This document shows positions 36,825 through 44,337 of a stretch of 64,000 bases of DNA, in pieces. The notes below the pieces were generated by a model. It saw only the letters and a program-made list of their open reading frames with translations. It did not search any database and was not told where the DNA came from. The stretch lies in assembly GCA_014872805.1 (NCBI GenBank), contig WKFN01000015.1, forward strand, positions 62,001 to 126,000. The letters run 5' to 3'. Made by a program: the position numbers and the translations under genes. How positions within the stretch are numbered: position 1 is the first letter of the stretch; each line of letters opens with the position of its first letter. The DNA is from Opacimonas sp014872805 (GTDB lineage Bacteria; Pseudomonadota; Gammaproteobacteria; Enterobacterales; Alteromonadaceae).

Positions 36825-37066
36825 TGAAGAAATCATATTGTTTGAAACTTGAAGAAGAACTCTGGCACGAGATAGACAGAAATCGTATGTTGACTGCAGG
36901 AGTACTGAATGCGGGCATATCAAAAGTTGATTACATACGAGATGCGATAGTTGCGTATAACGAGTACTTTCGAAAACAAGTTGAACCTAGAGTGAGAAAG
37001 ACGCACCAAGAGATTGATGCGCCTGTGAGTATTTACTTTTCTGACGAGTTAGATATTAATTACTAG
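36824..37066 (+). CDS. Ribbon-helix-helix-like protein (intact source of the repeated tail)
   Basis: 80 residues. SYCLKLEEELWHEIDRN could form the beta strand and first helix, and SKVDYIRDAIVAYNEYF the second helix of a CopG/Arc-like DNA-binding domain. The C-terminal tail (from QVEPRVRKTHQEIDAP onward, bases about 36981-37070) is the unit found again, as non-coding or broken copies, at 38751-38850, 40526-40623 and 52787-52860. The stop overlaps the end of the convergent cargo gene by 11 bp. Confidence 0.65.
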   Translation: MKKSYCLKLEEELWHEIDRNRMLTAGVLNAGISKVDYIRDAIVAYNEYFRKQVEPRVRKTHQEIDAPVSIYFSDELDINY

Positions 37067-38507
37067 GTGAATCAAATGCACCAATTCCAGAACCTACTAG
37101 TATTTTGTAGTTACATGTTCCATTTAAATAACCACAATTTTGATTTGGCGGGATGTCATAAAAGATAATTTCTAATGCAACCTCAGATGCATCTGGACCA
37201 TAAAAGTTACCTTTTATAAAACCTGCTGAATGTTCTTCATTTGAACCATTCAACATGATATCTGCTGAAAACGAATTTCCTGATATGAGACCATTTCTAA
37301 TTTCAAAAGTAATATCTGGTAAAGAAGCAATTGTATCTTCATGACGCCATTGTTCCGCCGGAGAAAGATATTTATCTTTGATTTGCCCATATTCTTTAAA
37401 TTTATCAAATCTAATTCCAATATCATTTTCTAGTGTCGAGACAGTACCATTTGAAAAATCAAAGAGTAAAGTACTCATCCCAGTACCAAATATAATTGCA
37501 TCTTCCTCCCTGATAATAAACTCTTCTAATTGTGTGTTTGAATAATCATCTAAACTTGTAGCGTTTGAATCAAAAATATAAGAAAATAAATTTATGTCAA
37601 CTTGTCTTGATTGTGAAGTTGGAATGTCATCATCATCCGTAATATCGCCTAATCTTGTTGTAAATATTGATAAAGCATCCTCCTTAAACACTTCAACAAG
37701 TGAAGGTGACGAGTAAATATTATTAGTAATTGGTCGAAGAAGTTGAGAGATACTTGAGTCATAAAGTGTTCGGTAATGCATGTATTTCGCTTCCCAAAAA
37801 GAAGTTTGAGGGTTTCTTTCGCTTATTCCGTTTGCTTCACTTATTCTAGGGGTAATATTTATATAATAAATATTAGAAGACGATTCAGAAAACCAATAAC
37901 TAATACCATAAAGATTGTTGTCTCTCTTAAAGATGTTTACGTCTATAATGTTACTTTCATAGTAATTTCTTTTATTTGTATCTCGATATAATCCCTCAGG
38001 TAAATAAGGAATTGTATAATTCAACCTAAAGTCAATTATTGGTTCAAAGAGATCATAAAGACCTTGAGTTGAATATAAATAATTATCCGTTAGTGCTTTA
38101 CCACTAATTGCAACCAAACTTGCGTCAGCATCCCATGTTACATCTGTCAATTCATTGAATTCTTCGTCTATTGGAATATATTCAAAAATTGGGATTAAAA
38201 AAGATGCCGAATCACTAAATTCAGTATTTGAACACACTATTTCGAATATAAAATCACCACTGGTGTCAAAAGTGACTGTTTCACTGCCACTAGTTGCTTT
38301 ATCTCCAGTCCAGTCACCTGAAGCAGAGCAAGAGTTAGCATTATTAGATGCCCATGAAATTGTAGCACTTTCACCAACATAACTTTTTGACGCACTTAAA
38401 TTAATATTTGTACTTACAACATTTGACGTCGGTGTGTTTGAATCAGAACCTCCACCACCACAAGCACTTAAGAGAAGTAATAATAAAAAAGATAACAATA
38501 ACCGCAT
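37056..38507 (-). CDS. Cargo 1: Ig-like-domain lipoprotein (483 aa)
   Basis: Lipoprotein signal with lipobox LLSAC at residue 16 followed by GGGGSDSN. After a linker comes an Ig-like segment (LSASKSYVGESATISWASNN, then CSASGDWTGDKAT with paired cysteines), typical of marine gammaproteobacterial surface proteins. The remaining ~370 residues are not recognised. Probably outer-membrane. It is flanked by an intact tail-A gene on its 3' side and by a composite repeat on its 5' side; its last codons overlap the tail-A gene end. Confidence 0.75.
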   Translation of the reverse strand: MRLLLSFLLLLLLSACGGGGSDSNTPTSNVVSTNINLSASKSYVGESATISWASNNANSCSASGDWTGDKATSGSETVTFDTSGDFIFEIVCSNTEFSDSASFLIPIFEYIPIDEEFNELTDVTWDADASLVAISGKALTDNYLYSTQGLYDLFEPIIDFRLNYTIPYLPEGLYRDTNKRNYYESNIIDVNIFKRDNNLYGISYWFSESSSNIYYINITPRISEANGISERNPQTSFWEAKYMHYRTLYDSSISQLLRPITNNIYSSPSLVEVFKEDALSIFTTRLGDITDDDDIPTSQSRQVDINLFSYIFDSNATSLDDYSNTQLEEFIIREEDAIIFGTGMSTLLFDFSNGTVSTLENDIGIRFDKFKEYGQIKDKYLSPAEQWRHEDTIASLPDITFEIRNGLISGNSFSADIMLNGSNEEHSAGFIKGNFYGPDASEVALEIIFYDIPPNQNCGYLNGTCNYKILVGSGIGAFDSPSN

Positions 38508-38580
38508 AGATTAATACCTATATATTCTATCAAATTTGATGATATAGATATTACTTTACCAGTTTATGACAAATACACAT

Positions 38581-38597
38581 CTAAGAAATTTTCTTAG
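38581..38597. terminator. Hairpin CTAAGAA-N3-TTCTTAG, copy in composite repeat 1
   Basis: CTAAGAAATTTTCTTAG forms a 7-bp stem with a 3-nt loop directly after the tail-B stop on the minus strand; an identical copy follows the intact gene B at 41609. Possible terminator, without a long T-tract. Confidence 0.5.
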
Positions 38598-38598
38598 T

Positions 38599-38820
38599 TT
38601 ACACTCGCCACTCAATCTTATCTTCTAACGCAACTTGAGCACACTGCACATAATCTCTGTCATCATCATTCATCAAGTTAAACAGTGCCGAGAGTACGTC
38701 TAGTGCTTCGCCTACCGTCTCTGGTGACGAGATATGTTGTTGACTAGTCAACGAGTGTGACAAGTTGAACCAAGAGTGAGAAAGACGCATCAAGAGATTG
38801 ATGCGCCTATGTCGAATCAC
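38599..38820 (-). pseudogene. Chimeric frame: tail-B copy fused to antisense tail-A
   Basis: The minus strand has an open frame of 73 codons. Its C-terminal 47 codons (LTSQQHISSPETVGEALDV..., ending EWRV) are a well-preserved copy of the small protein encoded at 41627-41830; the first 26 codons come from the antisense of the tail-A copy. B residues differ by conservative changes only (I/V, V/L, H/N, K/Q), so the copy is young or still selected. No ribosome-binding site is apparent, so I treat it as a gene fragment. Confidence 0.7.
38739..38752. repeat. Palindrome GTTGACTAGTCAAC, copy 3 (repeat junction)
   Basis: Perfect copy. Sequence to its left follows gene B (GAGATATGTT before the palindrome, as at 41757); sequence to its right follows tail-A. 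It therefore marks the exact junction of the two parts of composite repeat 1. Confidence 0.88.
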
Positions 38821-38855
38821 TTTTCTGACGGGTTAGATATCAGATGGTGAAGAAA

Positions 38856-39590
38856 TTATAAAGATTTCGCAGCATCTTTGAGTTTTTGTGATTTAGAATC
38901 AATTTCTTGTAATTCTTTAACTATTTCTTTATGTAACTCGTCTTTGTATTTAACTGCTCGGCGTTTTACAGTATCTCTAAACTCATTTCTTTTATAATCA
39001 AAAGTATATGTGTCAGGTAATGACTTACAAGACTTATTTTCCTCCCGAAATCTAATTGCAGAGTTTTCAGCAATAGTTTGTATCACAGCAGGATTACAAT
39101 TTTTATTTCTCTGTTCCTTTGGATCAATATAAAGGTCCTTGAATTCTTGTGTGTATGAAATGTATGCTTCACCTGAAGAATTTATTTTTGGTTCTAAAAT
39201 GAAAGTCATGTATAAAGATTTTGGTAACGCACAACCCTGAATACCACCTTCCCAAACGCTTTTTGATTTTATATAACGTACTGAACCGTCGTAAAGAGTT
39301 TCTCTTTTCATTTCTAGTATTTCTTCGATGGCATCAGGTTCAGGGAGTTCATTAAATTGTGCCAAACTGAATGTGGGATATATATTGGAATTGTAACTAT
39401 ATTTTTTTGCGACACCTTCATTTTTAACCACTTCTATCAGTTTTGAATATCCGCATAGGAAATACTCGGTGTCTTCAGGTTTTCCTTTCGAAATATAATC
39501 CTCTTTCTCCCAAAACTCAGGTTCAGATTCAAAACAACCACTTATAATAGAAGTTTGCAATATTATGATGTAGGGGATTAATTTTTTCAT
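38856..39590 (-). CDS. Cargo 2b: lipoprotein (244 aa)
   Basis: Lipobox IISGC at residues 15-19, then a polar domain with several cysteines (CGYSKL, QGCALP, KNCNPA, KSCKSL) and a long basic C-terminal helix. No family recognised. The stop is 5 bp from the end of composite repeat 1. With the zinc-ribbon gene upstream on the same strand it forms the second cargo between two boundary repeats. Confidence 0.68.
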   Translation of the reverse strand: MKKLIPYIIILQTSIISGCFESEPEFWEKEDYISKGKPEDTEYFLCGYSKLIEVVKNEGVAKKYSYNSNIYPTFSLAQFNELPEPDAIEEILEMKRETLYDGSVRYIKSKSVWEGGIQGCALPKSLYMTFILEPKINSSGEAYISYTQEFKDLYIDPKEQRNKNCNPAVIQTIAENSAIRFREENKSCKSLPDTYTFDYKRNEFRDTVKRRAVKYKDELHKEIVKELQEIDSKSQKLKDAAKSL

Positions 39591-39658
39591 GCTATTATCC
39601 TTTTAAGATTTTATTCTCTAATGTGCTTTAGTAATTAGTAAGTAACTTAATCACAAAC

Positions 39659-40306
39659 TTATTTCCACTCGTTGCCACAAGATTTACATTTCCATGATTT
39701 TGGTAGAAAAGGTATTAGTAAAATTCCAATTATTGAGATGAATAGGATACCAATGATTAAACACCCACCACCAGATGTAGTTTTGTAACTATCTCTGTTT
39801 CCACAGTTAGGGCACCAGTTACCTTGTTTGTCTTTCTTTTTTATTTTGACTTCAGGTTTAGCAGTTATATTTTTTGAAGATGGGTTCACGTTTGGATTGC
39901 CACACCCAGGACAAGATGATGCTTTTTTTGATATTTTTTTACCGCAGTCGCTACATTCAATCAGTTTATTTGAATGTGGTGAAGTTGTGTTGGTACTTGT
40001 TTTTATTAATTGCTCTCCCTCATTGAACTCAATTCCTTTGTGAATCTCAAGTTTATAATCTTTTATCTTCTCTTTGAAATCATCATTATTCAAAGATATG
40101 AAATCACGAGTAATGCTTTCTAGACCACCTGACCTTAAGAATTCAGTTTTTGTAATTGAAGAGTTGTCACTTTCTAGGGATTTTTTTACATTGGAGTTTG
40201 AGAATAAGTTCCATCTATTGTTCTTGTTTTTACCTTTCTTTACTATTTCTAGTAGTTCTATAAGTTCAGAATTGTCAAGTGTAAGTGCCTTCTGCAATAA
40301 ATTCAT
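39659..40306 (-). CDS. Cargo 2a: zinc-ribbon membrane protein (215 aa)
   Basis: Three zinc-ribbon-like motifs: CSDCGKKISKKASSCPGCGNPN, WCPNCGNRD and KCKSCGNEW, the last two flanking one hydrophobic segment (GGCLIIGILFISIIGILLIPFL). The N-terminal 110 residues are charged and helical. Bacterial membrane zinc-ribbon proteins of this layout are widespread and mostly uncharacterised. The lipoprotein gene starts 68 bp downstream. Confidence 0.7.
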   Translation of the reverse strand: MNLLQKALTLDNSELIELLEIVKKGKNKNNRWNLFSNSNVKKSLESDNSSITKTEFLRSGGLESITRDFISLNNDDFKEKIKDYKLEIHKGIEFNEGEQLIKTSTNTTSPHSNKLIECSDCGKKISKKASSCPGCGNPNVNPSSKNITAKPEVKIKKKDKQGNWCPNCGNRDSYKTTSGGGCLIIGILFISIIGILLIPFLPKSWKCKSCGNEWK

Positions 40307-40384
40307 GCTAATGTCACTTATTTAATTAAGGTTAAAAGCGTATTTGTAAGTTATCTAAATTAAAATTTAATGTCAATAAGGAAG

Positions 40385-40623
40385 TTTCTTAGATCACACT
40401 CTCTACTCAATCTTATCTTCCAGCGCTACATTAGCACACTGCACATGGTCTCTATCATCATCACTCATCAAGTGAAACAGTGTCGAGAGTACCTCTAGCA
40501 GTGAGATATGTTATTGATTGTTTGAAGAGTGTGACAAGTTGAACTGAGAGTAAGAAAGACGCATCAAGAGGTTGATGCGCCAGTTAGTATGTACTTTTTG
40601 ACGAGTTAGATGTCAGATGGTGA
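40385..40623. repeat. Composite boundary repeat 2 (tail-B/tail-A)
   Basis: Older copy of the same composite. The tail-B part (40385-40520) has a stop codon in place of the tryptophan near the end of gene B, and a deletion of about 25 bp (the segment that encodes ETVGE is lost). The palindrome is degraded to TTATTGATTGTTTGAA. The tail-A part runs from the shared junction GAGTGTGACAAGTTGAAC to 40623. Confidence 0.88.
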
Positions 40624-40643
40624 GTTTTCAAGTTTCAACTTTG

Positions 40644-41537
40644 TCAAAGTGACTTTGCATATGTTAACGCATCCGGTCTAGACAGGGTTTTGAACTCTGT
40701 TTGCGTATCAGAGTTATTGAACTTTAAAGCGCTTAAGCATTTTGTGTAACCTGCACAAGCATCTGCCCAAAGTCCTTCTCTAGTTGAGTTTTCTAAATTG
40801 CAATTAAAAATAAAACTTTCATTATCAAGTCTAAAAGTCATACTGCCGTCTAATTGTGTTTGCTTCAAAGAAGTTTCTTTTTCAAAACTTTGGTTTTTTG
40901 AATTAAATACTATTTTATCTTCCCATTTATACTCAGAATCCCATTCTTTCTTATCATAAATATCACTGCAATCTTCAATTTTTAAGGGTTGTTTATAAGA
41001 TAATAATGGTCGTGTAGAGACTTTATTGCTTACACCGACAAACATCAATAAAGGTATGATAGAAATTACAGAAACTACATAACAGTATCTTTTCCACCCA
41101 AGACTAAAAAAACCAAGCACTGCAGGGACAAGAATTAAAGGAAGACTATAAATAAATGTATCAATGTATTTTTGTGTATTCGCAACTGACATAATTTCTT
41201 TAGAAATTGTGTCTTTATTAACTTTGTATGATAAGTAATTATCAACAAGAACATACTCAGATATCAATTCAGAGGTTACAGAACTCAAGATTGACATATT
41301 TGTATACAAGTACAAGGTATAACCTGTTATCAATACTGCTAAACTTAACTTGATTATTTTTGAACTATGATTTTTATCTATTGTCTTCCATCTTTTAAAA
41401 CCGATTCCAATCCCTGCGAATAAAAATACACCTAATGAAAAAGTAGCAATATCAAGATGATTTGGATTATTAATCAAAAAATATACTAGGAAAGAGAAGC
41501 ACAAGAAAAATGCGAAGTTTACTACTTTAGATTTCAC
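40644..41537 (-). CDS. Cargo 3: integral membrane protein (297 aa)
   Basis: Not recognised. About five hydrophobic segments (two at the N-terminus, one near residue 75, two near residues 125-165) and a C-terminal extracytoplasmic domain of ~120 residues with cysteine pairs (IEDCSDIYD, FNCNLE, ADACAGYTKC). It lies between composite repeat 2 and the intact gene B. Confidence 0.65.
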   Translation of the reverse strand: MKSKVVNFAFFLCFSFLVYFLINNPNHLDIATFSLGVFLFAGIGIGFKRWKTIDKNHSSKIIKLSLAVLITGYTLYLYTNMSILSSVTSELISEYVLVDNYLSYKVNKDTISKEIMSVANTQKYIDTFIYSLPLILVPAVLGFFSLGWKRYCYVVSVISIIPLLMFVGVSNKVSTRPLLSYKQPLKIEDCSDIYDKKEWDSEYKWEDKIVFNSKNQSFEKETSLKQTQLDGSMTFRLDNESFIFNCNLENSTREGLWADACAGYTKCLSALKFNNSDTQTEFKTLSRPDALTYAKSL

Positions 41538-41608
41538 AGGTTATATTCCTAAAATGTGTTTAAATAGATAATTAAGGTATAATTTTACCTGTTTATGACA
41601 AAACGTAT

Positions 41609-41625
41609 CTAAGAAATTTTCTTAG
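41609..41625. terminator. Hairpin CTAAGAA-N3-TTCTTAG after gene B
   Basis: Same 17-bp sequence as at 38581, immediately downstream of the gene B stop on the minus strand. Also resembled at 52418-52435. Possible terminator or part of the boundary. Confidence 0.5.
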
Positions 41626-41626
41626 T

Positions 41627-41830
41627 TCAAACTCGCCACTCAATCTTATCTTCCAGCGCAACCTTAGCACACTGCACATAGTCCCTATCGTCATCATTCA
41701 TCAAGTGAAACACTGCCGAGAGTATGTCTAACAGTTCGCCTACCGTCTCTGGTGATGAGATATGTTGTTGACTAGTCAACGCTGTCTCTAACTCATCTAA
41801 CTTTTGATTGATGATGTCTTGTGTTGTCAT
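41627..41830 (-). CDS. Small island gene B next to the integrase (67 aa)
   Basis: Acidic helical protein: MTTQDIINQKLDELETALTS, then an SSPETVGELLDILSAVFHLMNDDDRDYVQ stretch described in parts, ending EDKIEWRV. ATG 41830 has GGAG 11 bp upstream; a longer start at 41878 overlaps the integrase stop. The family is unknown; the size and position next to the integrase suggest an accessory regulator, unproven. Diverged fragments of its 3' end occur in both composite repeats. The palindrome at 41767-41780 lies inside its coding sequence, encoding ALTSQ. Confidence 0.65.
   Translation of the reverse strand: MTTQDIINQKLDELETALTSQQHISSPETVGELLDILSAVFHLMNDDDRDYVQCAKVALEDKIEWRV
41767..41780. repeat. Palindrome GTTGACTAGTCAAC, copy 4 (inside gene B)
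   Basis: Perfect 14-bp palindrome within the intact gene B. The left flank is the same as in copy 3 for about 190 bp; the right flank differs from copy 3 immediately after the palindrome plus one G. Confidence 0.88.
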
Positions 41831-41864
41831 ACACGCTAATTCTCCGTATATCTGATATATCCTG

Positions 41865-43061
41865 TTATATAGACGCAAACTCTTCCGCTACGAGCATCGG
41901 TGTGAGTTTCGAATAATGCTTCTCAAGCATCTTCACACTTGTTCCCATCTGTCGTGCCAGATGATGAATATTGCGTCCACGTTGTAGTTGCATTGTTGCG
42001 TAGAAGTGACGAAGTGAATACAACGACCGACCTTGTTCTGATGTTGAACCGAACAACAAATCGTTTTGTTTCAAGAACTGTGTAAATGCACGAGAGAGTT
42101 GATCTGTTCTTTTACCATCTGCTGTTCGAAAGACATATTCATCAGATTTCAGTTTCAGTAACTCATCAAAGTCTAAGTCAGCAAACTCGTCAAATCGTGA
42201 CTGAATACGCATCAGTGGTTTCAACACAGATGTACGAGCAATCAACTGACGATTGCCCGTCTTACCGTCTACTGTGAACTGTAAGAACTTCACGCCCTTA
42301 TCATTCTGATACCAATCGATGTGTTTCCATTTGAGATTGAGACTTTCAGTACCGTGTCGCATACCTGTATTTGCTAATATCACAACATAGTCACGTAGTA
42401 AGTCTCGAATCATACGAGTCTTGCTAGTATGTCCTGTCTGACACCATTCACGAAGTCTGCGCACTACTAGTCGATATTCAGCAAGTGAGAATGATGCACG
42501 TACAGTTGATTTCTTGCCGTTATTCTTCAGTACTGGTAACTGAGACTTCACAACAAAGTGTTTATCCAGTGCTAACTGAAAGACTTTGTTCATTGCTGAG
42601 TTGTGCGTATTGAGCGTACTTGCCGATGGATATTTACCGAGTATCTCAGCACGATATTCATCAAACTCAAGCAGTAAGTTTTGTGTGATTGATGAGACTG
42701 AACGTCTACCAAAAAATGGGATGAAGAAACGATGCAGAAAATTGATATAGTCCTTGTAGACTTTCTTACCCACACCTGTTTCTAATTCACGCTCCATTTG
42801 AGCGATTGCCGCTTTCGCAACACTTGAGCATTTGCGAGATACTGGCGGTAAGTTATTCTTCTTATTGACTCGTATCTCATAATACATCTCCATTGCTTTT
42901 TCTTTTGCATCTTCAAGCACTCGTTCGCCTGTAGTCACACGATGCCAGTTACCACCAGATAGACGAATTCTTGCTTGATATGGAGCGTCTGAAGAACGCT
43001 TATAGATATTGAGTTCTTTAGGAATGATAGAGATTGTTTGAGACTTCATAACACCATACAA
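41865..43061 (-). CDS. int: Tyrosine integrase of the island
   Basis: 398 residues with a C-terminal tyrosine-recombinase domain. Catalytic residues: Arg in LANTGMRHGTESL, Lys in TVDGKTGNRQL, the box II arginine in YSLRHFYATM, the following His in IHHLARQMG, and the nucleophile Tyr in LEKHYSKL. The N-terminal part has an AP2-like arm domain (YQARIRLSGGNWHRVTTGER) and a core-binding domain. The gene starts 110 bp inside the right att repeat, as expected for a tRNA-targeting integrase. An internal ATG (43049) is an alternative start. Confidence 0.95.
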   Translation of the reverse strand: MYGVMKSQTISIIPKELNIYKRSSDAPYQARIRLSGGNWHRVTTGERVLEDAKEKAMEMYYEIRVNKKNNLPPVSRKCSSVAKAAIAQMERELETGVGKKVYKDYINFLHRFFIPFFGRRSVSSITQNLLLEFDEYRAEILGKYPSASTLNTHNSAMNKVFQLALDKHFVVKSQLPVLKNNGKKSTVRASFSLAEYRLVVRRLREWCQTGHTSKTRMIRDLLRDYVVILANTGMRHGTESLNLKWKHIDWYQNDKGVKFLQFTVDGKTGNRQLIARTSVLKPLMRIQSRFDEFADLDFDELLKLKSDEYVFRTADGKRTDQLSRAFTQFLKQNDLLFGSTSEQGRSLYSLRHFYATMQLQRGRNIHHLARQMGTSVKMLEKHYSKLTPMLVAEEFASI

Positions 43062-43170
43062 TGACTAACGTGATGTAGTCATCATACAAGGATTCATGTC
43101 ACAATCAATGACACATTTTTAAAAAGCACTATAAGTTATTGATTTATAGTGTGTTATCGGTGCGTCTGCA

Positions 43171-43220
43171 ATTGAAAATCCGCGTGTCCCTGGTTCGATC
43201 CCGGGTCGAGGCACCATTCT
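43171..43220 (+). repeat. attR: 50-bp direct repeat of tRNA-Phe 3' part
   Basis: Identical to 28844-28893. Upstream sequence here does not complete a tRNA (no D-arm or 5' acceptor), so it is a boundary repeat and not a second tRNA gene. It marks the right end of the island. Confidence 0.95.
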
Positions 43221-43495
43221 CTTTCTCCAGAAACTCTAAACATCAGTAAAATCAATAGTTTCACGCCTATTAAGTTTTTAGGTTACTGCAATTTTGTACC
43301 AAAATACAACCTTTTTGTACCAGTTTTTGTACCACTGAATTCACTTGTAGGGGCGGGGAGGGGTATTTTATTTCCACTATTATCAAGGTGCTTGCCTAAT
43401 TTGCAAAAAAGACAAATCAAAACTAAGAAATTTTCTGATAACCAACCCGGTATCTTTCCCTTAAACTAACAAAAACCTACATAACAACTGATTTT

Positions 43496-43741
43496 ATGAA
43501 ATACCTTATTACACTTATACTTTTGTTAGCTGGTTGTGGTGGTAGTAGTGATGTTAAAACCTACGAAAACGGCACGAAAGTAGGCAAGTTACCAGATGGT
43601 AGAAAAGTTGATCAGCATGCTAGTTCAGGTAAGTCAGGTAAAGGCTCCAACGTTGAACAGGGCACTCAATCCATAAAAATCAAAAATGAGAGCGGTAAGC
43701 GAATTCAAACAACAGTGAGATACCCGGAGGATAAGCAATGA
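43496..43741 (+). CDS. Small lipoprotein (81 aa)
   Basis: Lipobox LLAGC at residue 14, then GGSSDVKTYENGTKVGKLPDGRKV and a serine/glycine/lysine linker ending KRIQTTVRYPEDK. The pattern 'LPDG-x-KV ... K-x-x-VRY' resembles the tail of some polymorphic toxins or their chaperone-like domains, but the match is weak. The stop overlaps the next start (ATGATG). Accessory region just outside the island. Confidence 0.6.
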   Translation: MKYLITLILLLAGCGGSSDVKTYENGTKVGKLPDGRKVDQHASSGKSGKGSNVEQGTQSIKIKNESGKRIQTTVRYPEDKQ

Positions 43742-44337
43742 TGGTCTTAACGGGGAACAAAGCACTAGAAGTAGAAAAACTTTTAATCAGAATCACTAGC
43801 TGTATTTATAATGAGAAAGCGAATCCTTTTCCTAACTTTTCTTTGTTAGAACAATGGTCTGCTTTAGTATGGCATGAAGAGGAAGGAAAAGAAGATAATT
43901 CGAATTCTTGGATTAATAAAGATAAGTTCTTTAAGCTCGTAAAAGTACTATCTGAGTCAGCTTCAACTAAATCACTGTACCTAGCCTTTGCTCATAGAGA
44001 GCTAAATGAAAACAATGAACCTTTACCGAGGGTAATTTTAGAACTTCCTTTGGAGTGGGACGATATTTTCAATTATGAGTCTAAGTTAGAGTACTGTCCA
44101 AATCAGTTTTATGTTTTTGATGATTCGCTTTCTTGGTTTATTCATGTAGATGACTCTGTTTTATTGGCTGGAGAACCAAGCTTCATATCTTCTTATACTT
44201 TGATTAATGGTGGCGTTGACAGCACTTCTGAGATGTTTGACAGGTATTTAGTAGATATCACGTCAAACGATACCGTTAATTGGGTAAAGATAATTAAAGA
44301 GCGTTACCTAAAAAATATAAGAAAGGTTGTTTATTAA
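43738..44337 (+). CDS. Unknown cytoplasmic protein, immunity-like (199 aa)
   Basis: Not firmly recognised. Acidic and tryptophan-rich with no signal peptide. The C-terminal half (QFYVFDDSLSWFIHVDDSVLLAGEP) resembles segments in SMI1/KNR4-like or other immunity proteins. Coupled by overlap to the small lipoprotein gene, so the two may form a functional pair; the partner being a toxin is speculation. Confidence 0.55.
   Translation: MMVLTGNKALEVEKLLIRITSCIYNEKANPFPNFSLLEQWSALVWHEEEGKEDNSNSWINKDKFFKLVKVLSESASTKSLYLAFAHRELNENNEPLPRVILELPLEWDDIFNYESKLEYCPNQFYVFDDSLSWFIHVDDSVLLAGEPSFISSYTLINGGVDSTSEMFDRYLVDITSNDTVNWVKIIKERYLKNIRKVVY

Larger units (their letters stand above)
38551..38850. repeat. 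Composite boundary repeat 1 (tail-B/tail-A)
   Basis: Left part (38551-38752) is a diverged copy of 41580-41780, that is, the hairpin plus the 3' part of the small integrase-adjacent gene. The right part (about 38749-38850) is a copy of the 3' tail of the gene at 36824-37066. The switch occurs at the palindrome GTTGACTAGTCAAC (38739-38752). The right part ends at GGTGA, as do all four tail-A copies (37070, 38850, 40623, 52860). Compared with composite 2, it shares the junction sequence GAGTGTGACAAGTTGAAC, which intact gene A lacks. Confidence 0.9.
28894..43220. mobile_element. tRNA-Phe-integrated genomic island, 14.3 kb
   Basis: Bounded by the 50-bp att repeat; the tyrosine integrase lies just inside the right end and reads leftward. 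The DNA is visibly AT-richer than the flanking core. Contents: a nuclease-rich plus-strand run (29085-33017), a minus-strand unknown gene, two small unknown genes, a serine recombinase, small regulator-like genes and a series of cargo genes separated by repeats. There are no capsid, portal, terminase, conjugation or clear replication genes, so it is not a full prophage or ICE; it would need host or helper functions to move between cells (inference). Confidence 0.93.

Noticed and set aside
38551..40623. Composite repeats as insertion sequences
   Set aside because: They encode no transposase, have no terminal inverted repeats and clearly derive from two neighbouring island genes.
33020..41780. 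The GTTGACTAGTCAAC copies as plain transcription terminators
   Set aside because: A hairpin would have only 5 bp with a 4-nt loop, no T-tract follows, and one copy lies inside an intact gene.
36981..41830. Integron-type cassette array
   Set aside because: No integron integrase and no attC-like imperfect hairpins with GTTRRRY ends; the boundaries are gene-tail fragments of 200-300 bp.
43171..43220. Possible second tRNA-Phe gene
   Set aside because: Only the 3' part is present; the 5' acceptor strand and D-arm are missing. It is the attR repeat.
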